Assembly (NCBI RefSeq): GCF_003063505.1
Contig: NZ_NERW01000002.1
Coordinates: forward strand, 682,001-746,000
Source of the DNA: Limnohabitans sp. T6-20
GTDB lineage: Bacteria; Pseudomonadota; Gammaproteobacteria; Burkholderiales; Burkholderiaceae_C
Direction: 5' to 3'
DNA: 64,000 bases
Program-made: the position numbers and the translations under genes
Notes under the pieces: generated by a model
Databases searched by the model: none
What the model saw: the letters and a program-made list of their open reading frames with translations, nothing else
Told to the model about the DNA's origin: nothing
Shown here: positions 35,501 through 45,200 of the stretch, one piece after another
How the letters are laid out: each line of letters opens with the position of its first letter
How positions within the stretch are numbered: the first letter of the stretch is position 1

Positions 35501-37956
35501 GTGGCAGTGGTGGGCTGATTCAGCAAGGTACTGGTACGACTGTTTTGTCTGCAGACAATAGCTATGGAGGCACCACGGTGGTGAGTGGTGGAACGCTGCA
35601 AGTGGGTAATGCAGGTGCCACAGGTACGTTGGGTGCGGGCGCAGTCACGCTCAGCAACAACGCCAATTTGAGTTATGTGCGTTCGGCGGACACAACCATT
35701 GCAAACAATATCTCCGGTGTGGGCAGCCTTTCCGCCAGCATCACGGGCGTGGGCAGTGATTTGACCATCGCTAATGCCGTCGCATTGACAGGCGGGACAG
35801 TCAATTTGGCTGCAGATGGTCACCTGACTGTGACGCAAACTGTTGGCACAAGCAACGCTACCAGCAGCGCAGTTGTCATGACATCGGGCAAAGCCACTTC
35901 GGCAGGTACTGCGAGTGGTGGAGACATCAGCTTTTCGGGCAGTGGCGGTGTGAGCGTTGGCGCCAGTGGGCGTGCGACTTTGTACACGGGTTCGCTGACT
36001 GGCAGTACAGGTTTGGGCATTGTCGCAGGCAACAGCCGCTACAACAGTGACGAACTCGCGAGCAATTACACGAGTGCGCTGGGCACAGGCGTGTACGCGG
36101 TCTATCGCGAAGCCCCGACGCTTTCGATCAACGTCAACAACGCCAGCAAAACATACGATGGCGTTGCTTTTGGTGGTGGAAATGGTTTGGTGGAGTCAGG
36201 CGCGACGGGTCTCAAAAACGGAGACTCTCTTTCGAGTGCCTTGTCTTCGGCAGTTTGGAGTGGTGCAGCTCAAAATGCTGTGAATGCAGGGACTTACACC
36301 TTGAGCGCCAGCGAGAGTATTGCAGGCAAGAGCGCCTTGGGTTACGTCACCACCTACAACGATGGCGCGCTGAACATTGCGCCCAAAAGCATTGCGGTCA
36401 CCGGTATCACGGTCGATGCCAAGCCGTATGACGGCAATGCGGTGGCCCGTATTTCTGCGGCGAGTTTCAGTGGTTTGGTGCCAGGCGAAAGCTTGGGTTT
36501 GAGTGGCGCTGGGTTTTTTGACAGCCCGAATGTGAATGGTGTGTCCTTGGCGACAGTGCCCAATGTGGGCCAGCTCACGCGTGCCAATGGCACGGGCGAT
36601 TGGGGCAATTACAGCCTGAGCGCAACGGGTGCTGTGAGCACCAGTGCCATCGGCAAAATCACCCCCGTGGCTTTGACGGCCCGCGTGAACGACTCTGCCG
36701 TGTTTGTGACCCAGTCGGCCAGTGCAGCGCCTGACATGGGCGTGGCGTACACCGGCTTTGTGAATGGCGAGTCGGCCAGCTCGGCGCTCAGTGGTTTGGG
36801 TGTACGCACGTATTCTGGCGCAACCGACTACCCCACGGCGGGCAGCTACACCGGTGTGTATGGCTTGTCTGCTGTGCCCACTGCCAACCATGGCAACTAC
36901 AGCGTGTCGGTGATTCGCGGGGCGCTGACGGTGGTGCCCGCTGACAAATTGTTGATTCGCGTGGACAGCCAAACCAGTGCCTATGGCCAACAAAGCGCTG
37001 CGGTCGATGGCGTGGCGAGCCCGGGCACCGTCGGGGCTTATTACTGCCTTGATGCCGCCTTGGCTTGCAACGGTGCGAATTTGGTCAGCCTGAATTTGAC
37101 GCGTCTGTCGTCCAACCGCTGGAAGGCGGCAGACAGCACGGGCAGTTTTGTGGTGTTTGATACCGCCATCTCTGGGGCCAGCTATTCCACAGGCGGTTAC
37201 CTGAATGTGGGCAATTACCGGTACACGACTTCCGAGATCAGCCCTTTGTCTTTGCCCAATGGCAACTTCTCTGGCCGCTTCAGCAATGCAGGCGTTTTGA
37301 CGGTGGATGCACAGCCGATCACCGCCAGCTATTGGGCGGCTGACAAGAGGGTGGATGGCACGGTCAGCGCCCAGGTGGTGTCGACGACGAGCGGGTTTTT
37401 GGCGGGTGACCAGGTTTCTGACCAGTGGACCCGTGCCTCTTTTGCGACCGCCAGCGTGGGTAACTATCAAACGGTCTCGGTCAATGGCGTGCAGTTGTTG
37501 GGAGCAGACCGGACCAATTACCGCTTGGTGAACCCCTTGGCGCTGACGACGGCCAGCATCTTGCCCATCGATGTGCCAGAGGAACGCCAGCCTGCTCGGC
37601 CGCAGGTGAAGCCGGTGGTGCTGTGGTTCGATGTGGGCAACACCGTCGGCGCAAAGCGTGTGATCCAGTCGGAAGTGCTTGTGCGCGCCGGTGCAGCGGT
37701 GGGGTTTGATGAGGGGGCCAGCTCGGCAGCCATTGCTGCTGGTTCAGGTGGTGCAGGTGCAGGTATTGCCAATGCGGGCAGCGTGACCCCCAGTTCTAAG
37801 CGCGCCGATGGCATGGCCGCTTGCGTGAGCGAAGTGCCTCTGAAAACGGCGCAGGATGTGGAGCCTTCTTGTGTTTGCAAGCCGACGCCCATTGAGGGCG
37901 TGCAGCTGTGCATGGAGCCTCGGCTGGTTTCTCCGCTGGTTTCACGGGCTTTGTAA
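31501..37956 (+). CDS. Two-partner secretion adhesin (filamentous haemagglutinin family), TpsA 2
   Basis: 2151 residues. The extended signal peptide (MNANCFKTVFSERLGCLIAV) is followed by a hydrophobic core ending SLAWA-like (VFVGLAWA) and the TPS domain (about 60-370; NPNGVLFGKDGSVNAG, FVETSGHDL, NWLLDPDNI). The middle is a beta-helix. About residues 1120-1450 carry autotransporter-type strand repeats (LTGENTYTGGTTANGGMLQVG), and about 1530-2050 hold MBG/YDG domains (NASKTYDGVAF, DAKPYDGNAV). The tail carries four Cys with spacing 15, 1 and 10 residues. The first 350 residues are nearly identical to TpsA 3. No tpsB gene accompanies it, so it probably uses the one at 29378-31072. Confidence 0.9.
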   Translation: MNANCFKTVFSERLGCLIAVGEHACSQGKSSGESAFGSSFLASAGVFTGALLLSQVFVGLAWAQPAANALPTGGAVVQGAASMAQSANQLNITQASQRAAINWQSFDIGAAAKVNVVQPNAQAVLLNRVVGQSPSQIFGQLQANGHVILVNPNGVLFGKDGSVNAGSFTASTLGITDADFMAGNMVYQRNGSTAGVVNQGTIEVSPGGYVALLGASVSNEGKIIAPKGGVALGAAETIKVPLSGSGRIKLELTAGDINASVKNSGSIVSEGGQVYMQALALNRAAAQVIQSGSIDTTGEQGGAVHLLVDGGTIKVDGSITANSTGTDDKGQVRKGGDIVIGRDEETGALAKVTDVSGALLETQKGFVETSGHDLRVDDLQVKASNWLLDPDNIDITGDATAATTGYSKIKASAIVAALNAGTSVTVSTTATSSVHQPAYSDTAGTGAGAAVTGDGNILVNAAIVKSGASDASLTLLADNGITVHQRIGKASADITSTGKLDVTLTASGNAAVATDSRGLVLNSFIDANGGVVTISGTNVNTNGSSVGVTFNNGSGITAGSYTVQGVSTSTAQQSYGVGMFGTVKFKSTGDSLINGTSLAQSTAMTYGTTISDGANVSFDAGNAGGKLVVKGSNAAWETGLRISAVGGSATVTTDGLVTLGALEANSQFSFRAGTITANSGSLTLFGQMAGGGTALSTYDGSSITANNGTSITMEGKITGTNTGTAVGLGQNSSLTMQALQGTAASAGDIKITGTATNGTGVYIKNASNTTWRGRNIAINGLVNTAVGGTAYGVFFQRYASIPTFIATGNISVEGTVQGAGSGTGLTFEISGWGGQATSMTASGDITLRGNNRASTANTRNAVYIASGLQAVAGGNLVLQGETNNAATTAINVVSNAASSWGTSLYGNMTLQATGNVLVQSNQGSIVLSNQLASTYTSGALTTETKITGHNITIDNTGAGMATGAGTAVTGTGGTQGATLGSGNIDAATGVITRGAGKSTSSTAGVRLTDGRAITAKNNINIFGAGTTGNGVEISGAAALSANVAGYTGNINIAGENTNATVGNAAINISNASATITALNYTTLTSSGVGSGTSLVAAGNITVGGELQVENLAAGTISGVIGGTGMLRKRGGTGAGTLTLTGENTYTGGTTANGGMLQVGNGGTTGTLGVGGAISVGAALSFKRSNTLEISQNINGVGQISQIGTGTTILSGTNSYSGTTTISSGGLQIGHSGTTGTLGAGAVSVASGANLSFKRSGTWTVANAISGAGNLTQEGSGTTVLTGANIYTGTTTISAGALQIGDGGTSGALGLGAVVNNASLIFNRSNALTIANAISGSGGLIQQGTGTTVLSADNSYGGTTVVSGGTLQVGNAGATGTLGAGAVTLSNNANLSYVRSADTTIANNISGVGSLSASITGVGSDLTIANAVALTGGTVNLAADGHLTVTQTVGTSNATSSAVVMTSGKATSAGTASGGDISFSGSGGVSVGASGRATLYTGSLTGSTGLGIVAGNSRYNSDELASNYTSALGTGVYAVYREAPTLSINVNNASKTYDGVAFGGGNGLVESGATGLKNGDSLSSALSSAVWSGAAQNAVNAGTYTLSASESIAGKSALGYVTTYNDGALNIAPKSIAVTGITVDAKPYDGNAVARISAASFSGLVPGESLGLSGAGFFDSPNVNGVSLATVPNVGQLTRANGTGDWGNYSLSATGAVSTSAIGKITPVALTARVNDSAVFVTQSASAAPDMGVAYTGFVNGESASSALSGLGVRTYSGATDYPTAGSYTGVYGLSAVPTANHGNYSVSVIRGALTVVPADKLLIRVDSQTSAYGQQSAAVDGVASPGTVGAYYCLDAALACNGANLVSLNLTRLSSNRWKAADSTGSFVVFDTAISGASYSTGGYLNVGNYRYTTSEISPLSLPNGNFSGRFSNAGVLTVDAQPITASYWAADKRVDGTVSAQVVSTTSGFLAGDQVSDQWTRASFATASVGNYQTVSVNGVQLLGADRTNYRLVNPLALTTASILPIDVPEERQPARPQVKPVVLWFDVGNTVGAKRVIQSEVLVRAGAAVGFDEGASSAAIAAGSGGAGAGIANAGSVTPSSKRADGMAACVSEVPLKTAQDVEPSCVCKPTPIEGVQLCMEPRLVSPLVSRAL

Positions 37957-38209
37957 AAGCAGCTTGGATAGATTGATGTTCAGCTTTCAAAATCATCGAT
38001 TTTTTATAAATAAATTAAATTAATCGAATTAATTGACTTATTGATCCATTGATCACTATTTGTCGTTGAAATGTGACAATATAGTTTGCAGTTGTGTTAA
38101 TTTCTATTTAAAATTGCGAAATTCGCTTTTTTCGGTCAAAACATCCCTAAATGACAAGACAGACAAGTCTTCCAAGCCTGCCGCTGAGCAGGTCGCTTTT
38201 TAATTTCCA
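37957..38209 (+). promoter_or_regulatory. Promoter region of the giant TpsA gene
   Basis: A 253-base gap, very AT-rich up to about 38130, without genes. TGACAATATAGTTTGCA at 38074-38090 repeats the motif found before the second TpsA gene. GTGACA (38073-38078) and GTTAAT (38096-38101) could act as -35 and -10 with a 17-base spacer. Near the left end AAAATC (37989-37994) and GATTTT (37998-38003) form a weak hairpin followed by Ts, a possible poor terminator for the preceding gene. Confidence 0.45.
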
Positions 38210-39270
38210 ATGAACGCCAACTGCTTTAAAACTGTTTTCTCAGAACGCATGGGCTGCCTGGTCGCGGTGGGCGAACACGCCTGCAGCCAGGGCAAGTCCT
38301 CGGGTGAGTCGGCTTTTGGCGAGGCCGCTTTCGTCGCTTCGGTGTTGGCTTTGGCGGGTGTGTTCATTGGGGCCTTGGTCTTGTCGCAAGTCTTTGTGGG
38401 CTTGGCCTGGGCACAGCCCGCGGCCAATGCGCTGCCCACAGGCGGCGCTGTAGTGCAAGGTGCGGCCAGCATGGCCCAAAGCGCCAACCAACTCAACATC
38501 ACCCAAGCCAGCCAGCGTGCGGCCATCAACTGGCAGAGCTTCGACATCGGTTCCAGTGCCAAAGTGAACGTGGTGCAGCCCAATGCACAGGCCGTGCTGC
38601 TCAACCGCGTGTTGGGCCAAAGCCCGAGCCAAATCTTTGGCCAACTGCAGGCCAATGGCCATGTGATTTTGGTCAACCCCAATGGCGTGTTGTTTGGCAA
38701 AGACGGCAGCGTCAATGCAGGCAGCTTCACGGCATCGACCTTAGGCATTTCGGATGCCGATTTCATGGCGGGCAACATGGTGTACCAGCGCAACGGCAGC
38801 ACAGCTGGTGTGGTGAACCAGGGCACGATTGGCGTATCGCCCGGCGGTTACGTGGCCTTGCTGGGGGCGAGCGTCAGCAACGAGGGCAAGATCATTGCGC
38901 CCAAAGGCGGCGTGGCCTTGGGCTCTGCCGAAACCATCAAGGTGCCTCTCAGCGGCAGTGGCCGCATCAAGCTGGAGCTGACTGCAAGCGACATCAACGC
39001 CAGCGTGAAAAACAGCGGCAGCATTGTGTCGGAGGGCGGGCAGGTGTACATGCAGGCGTTGGCGCTCAACCGGGCGGCAGCGCAAGTGATTCAGAGCGGC
39101 AGCATTGACACGACGGGCGAGCAGGGCGGTGCAGTGCACCTGTTGGCCGATGGCGGAACCATCAAGGTGGATGGCAGCATCAAGGCCAACAGCACAGGCA
39201 CGGACGACAAGGGCCAAGTGCGCAAGGGCGGCGACATCGTCATCGGGCGCGATGAAGAGACGGGCGCTTT
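38210..39270 (+). repeat. Long duplication, copy 2 (5' end of the giant TpsA gene)
   Basis: Nearly identical to 31501-32545, with about 15 extra bases in the signal-peptide region (around 38325-38360). Confidence 0.85.
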
Positions 39271-42200
39271 GGCCGGGGCCACCAACGTGAGCGGTGCGCA
39301 ACTGGAGAGCAACAAGGGTTTTGTGGAGACGTCGGGCGATTGGCTGGCGACGTATGGCACGCGTGTGCTGGCCAAAGATTGGTTGCTGGACCCGACCAAC
39401 ATCACGATTGCTGCAAGCGGTGCCACCGGCACGGCGTATTCCAGCAATTACACCGCAGGCGCAGATTCGGTCATTTTGGCCTCTGACATCAACGCCAGCT
39501 TGAACGCAGGCACTGGGGTCACGATTGCTACCAGTTCGTCTGGAGCGAGTGCGGGCAACATTGCCGTCAACGAGAACATCGCAAAAACAGTTGGAGCCTC
39601 TGCCTATTTGACCCTCAGGGCCCATGGCGACATCACGGTTGCGTCCAACAAAACCATTACCTCCACTTCTGGCAATTTGTCGGTGACGCTCAACAGTGAC
39701 TTTGATGCCAATGGTGCTGGGGTCATTGTGATGAACAGCGGCTCAGGCATCACCAGCAACGGGGGCAATATTGCTCTTGGCGGCGGAAGTGCAGGATCCG
39801 CAGCCAGTTATGCAGCTGGCTATGCTTCTGCTTTGACGGGTGTTTCATTGACCGCCAGCAGTTTGAATGCAGGCGGCGGAAACATCAGCATCAAAGGCAA
39901 AGGCACCACCGTTTTCACCAACACCAGCAGTATGAGCGGGGTGAACTTGAATGCGGCCACCATCTCCACCTCAGGCGTCGGAACGATCACCATCGACGGC
40001 GTTGGGGGCAATGGCAATGTCTCTAACTTGAACGTGGGCATTGGCATGACGAACAGTGCCACGATCACGGGAGGAGCGGGTGCCATTACGTTGACGGGTA
40101 CAACCAGCACCACCGCTGGAGGCTATTACAACAGTGGCATTTGGGTCTATGGAAATGGCAGCACGGTGACTGGTGCAGGTGCAATTTCATTGACGGGAAC
40201 TGGCGGCGGTTCGACCTATGGCAGTTTGAACCAAGGTGTCAGGCTTGAGGGGGGGCGGGTGACAGCCACAGGCACAGGCACTGTGACTGTGGTCGGTACC
40301 CCAGGAGCGATTTCGGGAACGGCGGGGCCAAATGCCGGTGTTGAAATTTCGGGTGGTGGTTATGTGCAAACCAATGGCGGTAGCATCAGCATCACGGGCA
40401 ACAGTGGCAGTGCCGGGTTAACTGGCGTCCTACTTCAGTCAAGTGGCTCATCGGTGACTTCGTCGGGTGGCAGCATCACTTTCACGACAGACAGCTATTC
40501 AGGTGACAACAGCGCAACAATCAACGCAGGCTCTGGAACCGTCACCATTCAAAACAACACCAGCACCACAACCGTGAATGTCGGTGGCACAGCCACCGAC
40601 ACACTGACAGGCACACTCGGTTTGGACGTGTCGAGCACTGAGCTGGGCAAGATCACCGCCGGAAAAATTGTGGTGGGCCGCAGAGATGCAACGGGCTCTG
40701 GCGCTGTCACTGTGAGCGCACTCAATATGGGTGCCATGGGCAATACCGGGGGCGACCTGTCTGTTCTCAGCAAAACCAATATCGCCGTCAACGATTCCAT
40801 CACCAAGACCGCTGGTACAGATGCCACCTTGAGCCTATTGGCTAACGGCAACATCACCTTAGCGACCAACAAAACCATCACGGCCAGCACAGGCAAACTC
40901 AATGTGCTGCTGAACAGCGATTCAGACGCCACCAGCGGAGGTGCGATTGTCTTCAACACGGGCTCGGGCATCACCAGCAATGGCGGCAACATCACCTTGG
41001 GTGGTGGCACTGCCTTAGATGGCACTGGCTTTGCCGTTGCCGATGGCGTGAGTTCACTTCAGGGCGTTTCACTGAACACCGCAGCCATCACTGCAGGCGG
41101 CGGCAATATCGTGATGAACGGCAAAACAGCTGCCACTAACTATGTGGGCAGCCTTTCCAACATCTCTGGTGTGTACATGTCGGGTGGTTCGATCTCCACC
41201 ACGGGCAGCGGCACGATCAACCTAACCGGCAATAATCAAAACACCGATACGCAATCACAAGGCTTTGTCTTGTCTAGCGGCACGATCACTGGCGGCTCAA
41301 CGGGCGCCGTGACGATCACGGGTGATTCCAGAGGTGTCACCAGTTCATCTTTTACCTACGTTAGGGGCGCATTGGTGAACGGTACCGTCACATCGACGGG
41401 TGGCAATATCGGCATCACAGGTTACGGTGGTGCAGGCGTTCAATACGACTATGGCGTTGATGTAAGCGGTAGCGTCACAACGACCGCAGCAGGCGCAGTC
41501 AATATCACCGGCACAGCAGGCGCAGGTGCCTCTGGCGGTAACGTGGGCGTCAACACCAGCGGAGCAGGCAACATCTCATCTGTCGATGGTGCTATCTCCA
41601 TCACGGGTACAGGCGGGATCGGTAACGGCTCACAAATTCGAGACCATGGCGTCTTTGTTGGCGGCAGCAATGCCATCCGGTCTACTGGCACTGGCAACAT
41701 CACGGTAACAGGCACAGCAACCAACACTGACAACGGCTACAGCCAAGGTGTTGTCATCAACGCAGGCGGTTTGAATGCCAACAGCGGCACCATCAAGATT
41801 GATGGCACAGTCCCGCAAAACTACCAAGTGGCGGACTACATCAACGCCCCCATCACCTCAACATCGGGCAATGTCTACATTCGCTCTGCCAGCGCCAATA
41901 TTCAAAACACAGCGACTGGCACGATCTCTGGCAACAATGTCTCTATTGACAACACGGGCGGCACAATCGATGTCAATGGTGTGATCACGAAGGGTGCTGG
42001 CGGAGCGAGCACTTGGAATGGCGTGATCAGCCAAAAAGGGGTTGATATCCAAGGCACTATAACTGCTGCGAATAACCTCAATATTTACGGTAACCAAACT
42101 GGTTCTGATACGGGTATTTCGGTTGGCGCGGGCTTGACCGCGACGGGCAACGTCAACATTTTTGGCAATGTGGCCGCAGCCACGAGCACTGGCGTCAACT

Positions 42201-45200
42201 TGACCAGTGCGGGTTCGATCACCAGCTCGGGTACGGCAGCCACCATCAACATTGGCTCCAATTATTCGATTGCCAATGCTGCCGCCATCAAAGCCACAGG
42301 CACAACCGGCACGGGCGCCAACATCAACCTGACTGCCACCGGCGGCACGATCACAGGTGCGGGTGCGATTGGTGACACGACCAACAAAAATGCGAGCGTG
42401 ACGTTTACGCAAGCTGGCACTAGCACTTATTCAGGCGCGATCAATGCCGCCAACTTCACCAAAGCGGGTGCGGGTTCTCTCACGCTTGAGTCGTGGATTG
42501 CCACCCCAGCGGTGGCCACCAACGTGTCCAACGCCTACACGGTGAATGCCGGCAGCTTAACGCTTGCACCCGGCGGCACGTATGCCCAGCTCAACCCAAC
42601 CAGTGTGAACGTCGTCAACGCTTCGACATTTGCCATCAGCAACGCTAGCAATGGCTGGTGGAAAAATACGGCCTTCAAGTTCACAGGTGGCTTGGGTGGG
42701 GGCACGATGAATTTGGGCGGAAACCCCATTGGCGCATCGGGCACCACCAACACGTTCAGCACCAGTGGTGGTGCCACCAACACCATCACAGGCTTGCTCA
42801 ATGCCAACAGTGCCACCGTCAATATGAACCTGACAAGTGCCACCAGTGGAACCACGCTGTTAGATAGCAGCTTTGCCGCCCTGGCATTTACCCAAAATTC
42901 TCAAGGTGGTTTTGGCTTGCAAAACGGTGGAACGGTCAACGTGGCTGGTGGTGGCAGTTTGTTGTTCAAAGACAAATTCGGCGCCACCAACCTCAACATC
43001 AATGCTGGAGTCGTTCAGATGGGCGACGGGAGTGCCGCCACGACGGCTGCAACCGCCGATTTGGGCGCAACCAACGTGGCCATTGCCAGCGGTGCGAAAC
43101 TGATTTTCAACCGTGCGGAAGCTTATTCAAACGCATCAATCGTCTCGGGCTCAGGCAGTCTGATTCAAGCAGGATCAGCAACATTGACCCTAACGGGCAA
43201 CAGCAGTGCGTTTGCAGGTGCAACCACGGTGAACGCGGGTAAAGCGCTGGCCATAGGCACCGGTGGCTCATTGGGGGCGGCAGGCAGCACCCTGACGCTG
43301 ACGGATGCCTCATCCAATCTGTCGTTCACCAACACATCCGGTGTGTCAACGGTGGCCAGCACCATCAGTGGTGCAGGCACGGTGACTGAAAATGGTGCGG
43401 GTGGGTCAGGCTTGCTCTTGGCTAACAATACCTACACCGGCACCACAACGACAACAGCGGGCACCTTGCAAGTCGGCAATGGTGGCGCTGTGGGCTCATT
43501 GGGTACCGGGTCGGTGGTGGACAACAGTGCCTTGGTCGTCAAGCGCTCGGACGACATCACGATTTCCAATGCCATCAGTGGATCGGGTACCTTTACCCAA
43601 GCGGGCACTGGCAAGATTCTTTTTGCCAACAACAATGCGGGTTACACCGGCCAAACGTTTGTCGACGCCGGCATTCTTTCCTTTGGCACACCCTCAACCA
43701 GCGGAACAGCTGCGACCCAATACTGGTCCAGCCAGTTCAACATCGCAGCGGGTGCCGTGTTGGACTTTAATTCGCCGATAGTCGTCACGTTGAACAACAG
43801 CGGTACAACTTTCACAGGTGCAGGCACGATCACCAAAACGGGTGCGGGTGGTTTGACCTGGAACAGCACAGACACCACCTTCAACATGCTGTCGGGCTCC
43901 CTGATTGATGTGAAGGAGGGCACTTTCGTAGGCAGTGCCAGTTACCACGGCAAGTGGACCAATAACCTGTCGAGCTTGAACGTCGCCTCTGGCGCATCGT
44001 TTCAGGGCGTGGAAGGAGACACTCGCATAGATGCCTTAACAGGCGCGGGCTCTGTTTCTTTTGGATGGTCTACCCTCGGCAGCCTGACTGTGGGCGTGAA
44101 CAACACAGCAGCCGGCGCATACAACACCACAGCGGGCACAGCCACCTTCTCGGGTGCGCTGAGCGGGCCTGCGCCTTTGAACAAAATCGGCACCGGCACG
44201 CAAATTCTGACGGGTGCCAACACCTATACGGGTGCTACCACCATCAGTGCGGGCACTTTGCAAATTGGGGATGGGGGCACCACGGGCACTTTGGGAACCG
44301 GTGCAGTGACCGACAATGCTTCATTGGTATTCAACCGAAGCAATTCATTGACTGTGGCCAATGCCATCAGTGGCACAGGTACATTGAACCAAAATGGCTC
44401 AGGCACAACAGTGCTGACCGCGACGAACACATACAGCGGCACAACCACGATCAATGCAGGCACTTTGCAAATTGGCAGTGGTGGCACGGCAGGGACGCTG
44501 GGCACCGGTGCTGTGGTTGACAACGGCATCTTGGCGATCCATCGCTCGGATGAAGTCTCGCTCACGCAAGCCATCAGCGGTGCGGGATCCGTGCTTCAAA
44601 TGGGCACTGGCACAACCAAGCTGGTCAGCAATGCAAACACCTTTACCGGTGGCATCACCATCAGCAAAGGTGCTGTGATGATTGGTAATGGTGGCGGCAC
44701 GAACGGCAATTACAACCTGAACTCGGGCACTGGCACGATCACTTTGGGTGATTCGAACACGGGCAGCAGTAACGTGGCCCTGCAAATTGAATCCGGTACT
44801 GGCTTGGGTCAAACCATGTTGAACAACAGCATTGTGGTCAGCAGCTCAGGGACAGGCACAGCGACGATTGGGTCGGTTGTTGGCTCTGGAAGTGGCACTT
44901 ATACCGAGGTCAGAAGTTCATTAACCTTGAACCGCGATGTCATATTGAATGACGGCACGACGGACCGATTGGGCTACAGCGGAACAATCACGGGCACCGG
45001 TAACGTTTCGATCACAGGTAACCGGGTATCCATGGGAACGCCCAACGCCAATGGCATTTCCAGCAACAATTTTGTGGGCAATCTGACGATTGCGTCGGGT
45101 TCCATATTGCAAGCAGGCTCCAAAAGCCTTTTCCCCACCACTACCAATGTGATCAACAACGGTACATTGAGACTGCTGGATGGCAATTACCAAGCCATCA

